This document shows positions 7,363 to 12,384 of a stretch of 12,384 bases of DNA, one piece after another; position 1 is the first letter of the stretch; each line of letters opens with the position of its first letter. The notes beneath the pieces are model-generated. The model saw nothing but the letters and a program-made list of their open reading frames with translations. It did no database searches and was not told where the DNA came from. Origin of the DNA: an uncultured delta proteobacterium (GTDB lineage: Bacteria; Myxococcota_A; Polyangia; Polyangiales; Ga0077539); assembly GCA_903860995.1 (NCBI GenBank), contig CAIOSS010000686.1, forward strand, positions 1-12,384. Direction: 5' to 3'. Position numbers and translations under genes: made by a program.

Positions 7363-7392
7363 ATTCAAGCACCCGCGCGTCTCGCGGGTCAA
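7363..7392 (-). promoter_or_regulatory. Candidate sigma70-type promoter for pilMNOPQ with internal inverted repeat
   Basis: On the minus strand TTGACC (7387-7392) and TTGAAT (7363-7368) are separated by 18 bp. They match the -35 and -10 consensus at 5/6 and 4/6 positions. Transcription would start near 7356, giving a leader of about 40 nt before pilM. A 7-bp inverted repeat (7371-7377 with 7383-7389, ACCCGCG/CGCGGGT) fills most of the spacer and overlaps the -35 box, as an operator might. No experiment supports this; in such GC-rich DNA the match is suggestive only. Confidence 0.4.
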
Positions 7393-7428
7393 AACTTGAT
7401 CGGACAACCGTCCATCGAGGCAGGAGCT

Positions 7429-7953
7429 CTACCGCTTCGCGCCCTTGGCGGCCGGCTTCGCGGGCGCCTCGGCCTCGTCCTCGCCGACGTCGATGTCTTC
7501 GAGGCGGGCAACGCGCACCTTCGTCGATCCAGCGTCTTCGCCCTTTCCATCATTGTCCAGCTCGATGAGCGACGCGTAGAGCGTCGCAAACATCGGGCCC
7601 ATGATGAGCGGCTGCTGGTAGAGGTGCGCGGGCGTCGAGGAGGTAGCGGGCAGGCTCCCGAGGATGGCCGTGAAGTCGATGGCGCTGCCGGTGAGCACCA
7701 CCGCGCCGAGGGCGTAGAGGCCGCACCCCACCGCGATGCCGAATACACCACGGAGTAAAGCCTCGATCCACGCGCCGGGCTTCCACAGCGGCTTGCCCGC
7801 GACGACGCCGGTGATGGCACCGAGAACTCCGTACAGGAGGTAGCCCCAGAACCCGCTCACGCTCCCGATGTGCGCGAGCATGTAGAGCCCGACAGCCATG
7901 CCCCCGCCGAGGATGAGGCCCTTCAACATTCCGATGATCAGGCGCTTCAGCAT
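7429..7953 (-). CDS. Small multi-pass membrane protein of unknown function
   Basis: I do not recognise a named family for this 174-residue protein. Its first 131 residues are hydrophobic and Gly-rich, with three clear membrane segments (about 10-29, 34-53 and 66-88) and a possible fourth (about 115-131, PLIMGPMFATLYASLIEL). The first helix has glycines in a zipper-like spacing. The last 40 residues are a charged, probably cytoplasmic tail, acidic (DIDVGEDEAEAP) then Lys/Ala-rich (AKPAAKGAKR). The ATG at 7953 opens a basic MLKRLIIG start but has no visible Shine-Dalgarno. It lies 80 bp after the FHA/ATPase gene, with a strong hairpin between, and 112 bp before pilM. Location suggests a link with the pilus genes or the FHA protein, but that is inference. 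Codon use matches its neighbours, so I take it as a real gene. Confidence 0.8.
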   Translation of the reverse strand: MLKRLIIGMLKGLILGGGMAVGLYMLAHIGSVSGFWGYLLYGVLGAITGVVAGKPLWKPGAWIEALLRGVFGIAVGCGLYALGAVVLTGSAIDFTAILGSLPATSSTPAHLYQQPLIMGPMFATLYASLIELDNDGKGEDAGSTKVRVARLEDIDVGEDEAEAPAKPAAKGAKR

Positions 7954-7978
7954 GGGGTGGCGACGAGGTTGTCACGCG

Positions 7979-8010
7979 CCCCCCGCAGCGGCAACCGTCG
8001 CTGCGAGGGG
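7979..8010 (-). terminator. Strong 12-bp stem between the FHA/ATPase gene and the membrane-protein gene
   Basis: Positions 7979-7990 and 7999-8010 form a 12-bp stem (one G-U pair on the minus-strand RNA) with an 8-nt loop, about 24 bp after the stop of the FHA/ATPase gene. No T-run follows on either strand, so it is not a classic intrinsic terminator. It may attenuate transcription, protect a 3' end or mark an RNA processing point. The hairpin is seen; its role is inferred. Confidence 0.4.
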
Positions 8011-8033
8011 AAAGTATCGGGCGAGAGCGTGGG

Positions 8034-10559
8034 TTAGAAGCTGGGCGCCGCGCCGGTGGGCACGAGCTGGGCCGCGACGCAGCCCTGCCCGTCGACGCCG
8101 TCGATGCGCAGCGTGAAGAGCGCCTCGAGGTGGACGCCATCCCCCGCGGGGCGGGCCTCGGAGATGCCGACGACGCGGCAGGTTCCGTCGCCGAGGCGGG
8201 AGGTCTCGAGGATGAGCGGCCGCGAGGCAGCGAGGCGCACGATGGCCTGCGTGGCCGAGAGCCACGAGCCCTCGGTGCCTTCGCCCGCGAGGCGGAGGAG
8301 GCCCGCGTGCGCACCCGGTGCGTCGACCGCCGCGAGGATGCCCTCGGCGCCGGTCACGAAGTGGTGGAGCACGGCGCGCGCCGTCGCCGGGGTGGTCTCA
8401 CCGAACACCAGCCGGTGGGGTCGCATGCGCACCGCCGCGTCGACCGCCGCCGTGCTGTCGCCCTCGGCGTGGAGCACCGCGGCGTCGCGGCGCACCCGGG
8501 CCAGCTCGTCGCGGGTCTCGACGATGGCGATGCGGTCGGTCGCCGGGAGCGCCGAGAGGAAGGCCGACAGCAGCGTGGTGCGCCCGGAGCCGGCGCCGCC
8601 GACGACGAGCACGTTGCGCCGCGACTGCAGCGCGTGGTGGATGAGCGGCAGCGTGTTGGACGAGAGCGCCCCGCGCGCGGCGAGGTCGTTGAGGGTCGGA
8701 GCGCGTGCCGGGGCGCGCTCGACGGAGGCCACCGGGCCGTTGATCGCGACGGGCGGAAACACCGCCACGAGGCGGGCGCCGTCGCGGAGGATGGCCTCGA
8801 TGGCCGGGCGGCCGCCGCGGTCGACGCCGTGTGAGCGCAGCAGTCGGTCGATGCCCTCGACGGCCGCGGCCGACGAGGAGAAGCAGTAACCGGAGGGGCC
8901 CACCACGCCGCTGCGCCCGACGGACACGATGCCCGTGGACTCGACGATGATGGCGGTGATCTCGCCGTCCTCGATGAGCGTGTCGAAGGGGCCGGCGCCC
9001 GCGATCTCCGCGAGCGCGTCGCGGGTGAGCCGCTCGGGGGTCACGCCGTTGGGTAGGTTGGGCAGGCTGCGCGCGGCCTGCTCGACGGTGGGACGCAGGC
9101 GGGCCCGGGCGACCTCGTCGCCGACGGCGGACTCGGCGCCCCGGCTGCGGGCTCCCCGCACGACCTGGGCGAGCAGCTCCTGGTACTCATCGACCGCGTG
9201 GCCGGAGGGACGGGAGGCAGCGCGCACCGGCGCCACCGCGACGGCGTGCGAGGGCGGAGCGCCGCTGGGGATGGACGCCGGCTCCAGCGGGCGCGACATC
9301 GCGACGGCGGCGGCGACGTCGGGCTGACGCGTCGGCTCGTCGAGGTTGGGGACCATCGGGATGACCTCCCGCTGCGGCATCTCCGCGGGCGTCGGCATCG
9401 CCGCGGTCGGGAGCGGAGCGGCGACGGGCGCACCTACCGGAGGCATTCCATGCGGCGCGAAGGAGGACGCGGGGCCACCGAACGAGGGAGGCGGCGCGCC
9501 ATAGCCCGGAGGAGGACCGCCGAGCGACGGAGGGGGACCGCCGAGCGACGGAGGGGGACCGCCGAGCGACGGAGGGGGACCGCCGAGAGACGGAGGGGGA
9601 CCGCCGAAGGAGGGAGGAGGACCGCCAAGCGACGGCGCTGATCCCATGGAGGGAGGCATTCCGCCCATCGACGAAGGAGGACCGCCCACCGACGGCGACG
9701 CACCCATCCCGCCACCCATCGGGGGACCACCCATCGGGGGACCACCCATCGGGGGACCACTCATCGGAGGACCACCCATCGGGGGACCACTCATCGGAGG
9801 ACCACCCATCGGAGGACCACCCATCGGGGGACCACCCATCGGCGATTCCATCGGCATCGACGGACCGCCGAGACCACGCGCCCCGATGGGAGGCATCGCA
9901 CCGCCCGAGCCAGGACGAAGCGGCGGGGGACCACCCGCGGGACCAGCGCCAGGGCTTCCTGGCCCCATCACCGTGCTACGGGGCGGACCACCCGGCGGCG
10001 ACATCGGACTCGCCGGACGCGGCTCGGGGGGACCACCCATCGGGCCCGGCGCCGACATCGGGCCGGGAGACGAGCCACGCGCGAGACCGGGCGGAGCTCC
10101 AGCCCCTGGGCGCCCGCCGAGCGACGGCGGGCCGAAACCCCCAGCAGCGCGCGCGGGCTCTGGCGTCTCCGGCGAGTCGTCGTAGCCGCCGTCATCGACA
10201 CCCTGCGGTGCGCCCACGTCAGCGTCGTTGCCGGCGTCATCGCCCACATCGTCCATGGCGCCCGCGAGGTCACCCATGTCGACGGTGACCACGAAGTCAC
10301 CGATGTAGATCTTGTCACCCGGACGAATCACCGACGGCGTCGTGATGCGACGGCCGTTGAGATAGGTGCCGTTGGTGCTCTTCAGGTCGGCAACGAAGAA
10401 GCGCCCCTCCCGGCAGAACACCTGCGAGTGACGCTTGGAGACATTGCCCTTCGGCAGGACGATGTCATTCCCAGGGACGCGGCCAACGGTGACCTCGTCC
10501 TTGTCGAACTCCATTCGCTTGGGCGTTCCCCCCTTCTCCGTCACGTTCAGCGTCAGCAT
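8034..10559 (-). CDS. FHA domain protein fused to a divergent CpaF/TadA-like secretion ATPase
   Basis: This 841-residue protein has three parts. Residues about 22-93 are an FHA domain with the phosphothreonine-binding signature: GR (26-27), S41 and H44 in NVSKRHSQV, and STNGTYLNG (61-69). Residues about 94-453 form a disordered linker, first Asp-rich and then Pro/Gly/Met-rich with tandem repeats. Residues about 454-841 resemble CpaF/TadA/VirB11 ATPases: GPFDTLIEDGEITAIIV, RDGARLVAVFPPVAINGP (592-609), a P-loop GGAGSGRTT (654-662), an Asp-box-like IVETRDEL with E681, and RMRPHRLVFGE (711-721). The P-loop lysine is arginine (R660), and the usual HAN motif reads DAP (746-748), so ATP hydrolysis is doubtful. 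The ATG at 10559 gives a typical FHA start; GAGGAG lies 13 nt upstream, farther than usual. Family calls are firm; whether it acts on the nearby type IV pilus or a Tad-type system elsewhere is unknown. Confidence 0.88.
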   Translation of the reverse strand: MLTLNVTEKGGTPKRMEFDKDEVTVGRVPGNDIVLPKGNVSKRHSQVFCREGRFFVADLKSTNGTYLNGRRITTPSVIRPGDKIYIGDFVVTVDMGDLAGAMDDVGDDAGNDADVGAPQGVDDGGYDDSPETPEPARAAGGFGPPSLGGRPGAGAPPGLARGSSPGPMSAPGPMGGPPEPRPASPMSPPGGPPRSTVMGPGSPGAGPAGGPPPLRPGSGGAMPPIGARGLGGPSMPMESPMGGPPMGGPPMGGPPMSGPPMGGPPMSGPPMGGPPMGGPPMGGGMGASPSVGGPPSSMGGMPPSMGSAPSLGGPPPSFGGPPPSLGGPPPSLGGPPPSLGGPPPSLGGPPPGYGAPPPSFGGPASSFAPHGMPPVGAPVAAPLPTAAMPTPAEMPQREVIPMVPNLDEPTRQPDVAAAVAMSRPLEPASIPSGAPPSHAVAVAPVRAASRPSGHAVDEYQELLAQVVRGARSRGAESAVGDEVARARLRPTVEQAARSLPNLPNGVTPERLTRDALAEIAGAGPFDTLIEDGEITAIIVESTGIVSVGRSGVVGPSGYCFSSSAAAVEGIDRLLRSHGVDRGGRPAIEAILRDGARLVAVFPPVAINGPVASVERAPARAPTLNDLAARGALSSNTLPLIHHALQSRRNVLVVGGAGSGRTTLLSAFLSALPATDRIAIVETRDELARVRRDAAVLHAEGDSTAAVDAAVRMRPHRLVFGETTPATARAVLHHFVTGAEGILAAVDAPGAHAGLLRLAGEGTEGSWLSATQAIVRLAASRPLILETSRLGDGTCRVVGISEARPAGDGVHLEALFTLRIDGVDGQGCVAAQLVPTGAAPSF
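9516..9599 (-). repeat. Four tandem 21-bp repeats in the FHA/ATPase linker
   Basis: Four 21-bp units run head to tail (9516, 9537, 9558, 9579); the first three are identical and the fourth differs by one base. They encode a seven-residue Pro/Gly/Ser/Leu unit (residues about 321-348). Two degenerate units follow up to about 9641. The near identity at DNA level points to recent expansion. Confidence 0.9.
9720..9839 (-). repeat. Eight tandem 15-bp repeats in the FHA/ATPase linker
   Basis: Eight 15-bp units fill exactly 120 bp and encode MGGPP eight times (residues 241-280); two units read MSGPP. Units differ by one or two bases. The 15-bp period keeps the frame whatever the copy number, so length changes would be tolerated. 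Confidence 0.92.
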
Positions 10560-10616
10560 CGCGGCAACTTCGCTCCTCTTCGGTGCGCATCGTAACCGAT
10601 TCCGTACCGGCAGTGC

Positions 10617-11552
10617 CTAGCAACTTGGGGACGTCGCGGAGATCCCTCGGAGCACCCGAAGCGTTCCATCGCCGGCGCCGCCTACGCACACCGGCGCGCC
10701 CGCCGGGTCGAGCACGAGGCAGGTGCCCTCCACGCCGGGCGGCGCCGACACCGGCCGACCGAAGCGCAGCGCCCGCGCCGTCTCCTCGTCCACCGTCGCC
10801 GTCGGCATCCAGCTCGCGGCCCGCGACCATCCCTCCACCGCCGCCCGGACCTCATCCTTCATCGCAGCGTCACCGCGCGACGCGGCCATCAGCACCGCGC
10901 CGTCAAAGGAGCCGTCGAGCGTGAAGGTGCCCGAGCGCGTGCGCCGCAGCGCCGTGAGGTGCCCGCGGGTGCCGAGCGCGAGCGCCAGATCGCGCGCCAG
11001 CGAGCGCACGTAGAAGCCCTTGCTTACCGCCACCGAGAGCGAGCACTCCGGGGGCTCGGTGCGCACCGCGGTCACCACGGCCTCGCGCAGGACGACCTCC
11101 CGGGCCTCCGGCACCACCACCTCGCCGCGGCGCACGCGGGCGTGCATGGCCTCACCGTCGACCTTGATCGCGCTCACCACGGGCGGCACCTGGGAGATGG
11201 TCCCGACCATGGCCGCGAGCGCGGCCTCGATGGCCTCGCGGGTCGGCGCGGCGGTGCCCTCCGGGGCGCGCGCGACGACCTCGCCCTCCGCGTCGAGGGT
11301 GTCGGTCTCGGCGCCGAAGCCCACCGTGGCGTCGTAGGCCTTGTCGTCGGCCGAGAGGTGCGCCGAGAGCTTCGTCGCCTCGCCGAGCATCAGCACGAGC
11401 ACACCCGTCGCCATCGGATCGAGGGTGCCCGCGTGGCCCACCTCGCGCTGCCCGAGCGCGCGCCGCGCCGCCGCCACCACGTCGTGAGACGTCGGGCCGC
11501 GCGGCTTGTCCACCCGCAGCACGCCGTCGATGGGCGGTCGCCGGGGCGGCAC
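10617..11552 (-). CDS. truB: tRNA pseudouridine(55) synthase TruB
   Basis: The 311-residue enzyme isomerises uridine 55 in the T-loop of tRNAs. The catalytic motif GHAGTLDPMATG is present with aspartate 45. Other signatures are VDKPRGPTSHDVV near the N-terminus, the SQVPPVVSAIKVDGEAMHARVRRGE block, SKGFYVRSLARDLA and GHLTALRRTRSGTF; the C-terminal part resembles a PUA-like domain. Length matches the family. The start is a GTG at 11552, three bases after the rbfA stop, without an obvious Shine-Dalgarno, so translational coupling to rbfA is likely. The order DUF503, rbfA, truB is the conserved end of the nusA-infB type operon. The stop is followed by 57 bp before the FHA/ATPase gene, with no terminator visible. 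Confidence 0.96.
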   Translation of the reverse strand: MPPRRPPIDGVLRVDKPRGPTSHDVVAAARRALGQREVGHAGTLDPMATGVLVLMLGEATKLSAHLSADDKAYDATVGFGAETDTLDAEGEVVARAPEGTAAPTREAIEAALAAMVGTISQVPPVVSAIKVDGEAMHARVRRGEVVVPEAREVVLREAVVTAVRTEPPECSLSVAVSKGFYVRSLARDLALALGTRGHLTALRRTRSGTFTLDGSFDGAVLMAASRGDAAMKDEVRAAVEGWSRAASWMPTATVDEETARALRFGRPVSAPPGVEGTCLVLDPAGAPVCVGGAGDGTLRVLRGISATSPSC

Positions 11553-11555
11553 CGA

Positions 11556-11981
11556 TCAGTCCGGCTCGCCGGGCTTCGGATCTTCGCTCGGCGCGGGCGG
11601 CGGAGCCTTCAGCTCCTCGCCTACCTCGCGCAGGAGCGCATCGAGGCGCACCAGGTCGTCGCGGTTGGCGTCGAGGGAGAAGTGCAGCTCCGGCGCGTGC
11701 CGCAGCCCCAGCCGCGGCGCGAGCTTCGAGCGGATCATCGAGGCCAGCTTGTCGAGCCGACGCCCCGCCACCTTCGCGCGGATGCCCCCCGGGTCGTCGC
11801 CCATCAGCACGAAGCCGATCTGCGCCTGCGAGACGTCCTCCGCCACCTTGGTCGCGGTGATCACCACGCCCTCCAGCCGCGGGTCGCGGAACTCCTGCGA
11901 CAGCATCACCGCGAGCTCCTGGGTGATGCGCGAACCGACCCGCGCCGCGCGGTGTCCGGTCTCAGCCTTCTTCACTGCCAC
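11556..11981 (-). CDS. rbfA: 30S ribosome-binding factor RbfA
   Basis: This 141-residue protein should bind the small ribosomal subunit and help 16S rRNA maturation. It has the RbfA KH-type fold signature: an N-terminal helix RVGSRITQELAVMLSQEFRD, DPRLEGVVITATKVAEDVSQA, and the C-terminal segment RSKLAPRLGLRHAPELHFSLD. The tail is Pro/Glu/Asp-rich (PPPAPSEDPKPGEPD). The start is a GTG at 11981, inside the end of the DUF503 gene (20-bp overlap), with GGAG 7 nt upstream; a second GTG two codons downstream is also possible. It ends three bases before truB. Confidence 0.95.
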   Translation of the reverse strand: MAVKKAETGHRAARVGSRITQELAVMLSQEFRDPRLEGVVITATKVAEDVSQAQIGFVLMGDDPGGIRAKVAGRRLDKLASMIRSKLAPRLGLRHAPELHFSLDANRDDLVRLDALLREVGEELKAPPPAPSEDPKPGEPD

Positions 11982-12339
11982 CGAACTTCTCCATCAACCC
12001 CGAGGCGTCATCCATCTCGCTGCCGCCCGGGAGCGCTTCGTCGTCGGGGTAGACCACGAAGGCCAGCTCGCGGCCGCTCACCAGCGCGGCGCCCGCCACC
12101 GCCGAGGCCACCGCCGCGGTCACCTTATCGAGGACCTCGTTGACGTGCCCGCGCTCGGTCGAGATCGCCGAGACCGCCAGCGTCGCCACTTGCCAGCGCT
12201 CCTGGTCGCCGACCTCGGCCACCGCCACGTTGTAGCGCGCGCGCACGCGTTCGACGGCCCGGCGCACCACCGCGCGCCGGTCTTTGAGGGAGTGGGCCGC
12301 GGGGAGGTGCAGCCGCAGCCGGAGGAGCCCGATCACCAT
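11962..12339 (-). CDS. DUF503 (YlxP-family) protein
   Basis: The 125-residue product matches the DUF503 family of small proteins encoded beside infB and rbfA in many bacteria (YlxP in Bacillus). The family start is clear: VIGLLRLRLHLPAAHSLKDRR, then VRARYNVAVAEVGDQERWQ, and LAVSAISTERGHVNEVLDKV. No enzymatic motif is visible and the molecular function is not established; position implies a role around ribosome maturation. The C-terminal 25 residues are acidic and Gly-rich and overlap the rbfA start. The frame is open upstream to the window edge, but the ATG at 12339 is chosen because family homology begins there and GGAG lies 10 nt upstream. Confidence 0.9.
   Translation of the reverse strand: MVIGLLRLRLHLPAAHSLKDRRAVVRRAVERVRARYNVAVAEVGDQERWQVATLAVSAISTERGHVNEVLDKVTAAVASAVAGAALVSGRELAFVVYPDDEALPGGSEMDDASGLMEKFGGSEEG
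11989..11992 (-). promoter_or_regulatory. Shine-Dalgarno supporting the rbfA GTG start
   Basis: GGAG on the minus strand, 7 nt before the GTG at 11981, inside the DUF503 coding sequence. It supports a start that overlaps the upstream gene. Confidence 0.5.
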
Positions 12340-12346
12340 CGCCGTA

Positions 12347-12384
12347 TCACTCCGCGCGCCACTGCACGCGCAGCCCGCCGTCGC
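12347..12384 (-). CDS. Last 11 codons of an unidentified upstream gene
   Basis: A minus-strand frame running in from the window edge ends at a TGA (12347-12349), eight bases before the DUF503 start, and would encode the C-terminus DGGLRVQWRAE. The close spacing suits an operon neighbour. In related genomes infB or a gene next to it often occupies this place, but eleven residues cannot identify it and they do not look like a typical InfB end. Confidence 0.35.
   Translation of the reverse strand, partial: DGGLRVQWRAE

Noticed and set aside
9516..9839. Regularly spaced repeats as a possible CRISPR array
   Set aside because: The repeats are directly tandem with no unique spacers, have periods of 15 and 21 bp, and lie in frame inside a coding sequence.
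9646..10185. A plus-strand ORF with PIGGPP repeats
   Set aside because: It is the antisense image of the MGGPP repeats: Gly (GGN) and Pro (CCN) codons are complementary, so a Gly/Pro repeat gives a similar repeat on the other strand. The minus-strand frame carries the FHA and ATPase domains.
10959..12143. A 394-codon plus-strand open frame across truB, rbfA and DUF503
   Set aside because: Its translation is Arg/His/Leu-rich with no motif, and it is antisense to three firmly identified genes.

Overview
The window is very GC-rich and every credible gene lies on the minus strand, so transcription runs from the right end to the left. Strong third-position GC bias gives long antisense ORFs that are shadows. 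The gene set is a housekeeping translation cluster, an FHA plus CpaF-like protein, a full type IVa pilus alignment and secretin operon, and shikimate genes. The pili, the FHA signalling domain and the long Pro/Gly linkers suggest a Myxococcota (Polyangia-like) or related former-deltaproteobacterial genome. That placement is inferred from style and content only.

Layout in transcription order (right to left): the last residues of an unidentified upstream gene; a DUF503/YlxP-family protein; rbfA; truB; a large protein with an N-terminal FHA domain, a 360-residue Pro/Gly repeat linker and a divergent CpaF/TadA-like ATPase domain; a small unknown membrane protein; pilM, pilN, pilO, pilP and pilQ; aroC; and a fused shikimate kinase/3-dehydroquinate synthase gene (aroK-aroB) that runs off the left edge. 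The longest gene-free stretch is the 213 bp between pilP and pilQ.

DUF503-rbfA-truB is the tail of the conserved nusA-infB type operon, dealing with ribosome maturation and tRNA modification. PilM, N, O and P form the inner-membrane alignment complex and connect to the PilQ secretin. The pilMNOPQ then aroK-aroB order is a classic proteobacterial arrangement; here aroC is inserted and aroK and aroB are one reading frame. A plausible sigma70-type promoter with two inverted repeats precedes pilM.

The most notable item is the FHA/CpaF-like gene. Its Walker A lysine is replaced by arginine and other ATPase motifs are eroded, so it may be a phosphothreonine-reading, non-hydrolysing regulator rather than a motor. 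Other points of interest are the AroK-AroB fusion, a short PilQ without AMIN domains, a PilP with a long Pro/Thr tail, and a 12-bp stem between the FHA gene and the membrane-protein gene. I see no CRISPR array, insertion sequence, phage gene, tRNA or rRNA.
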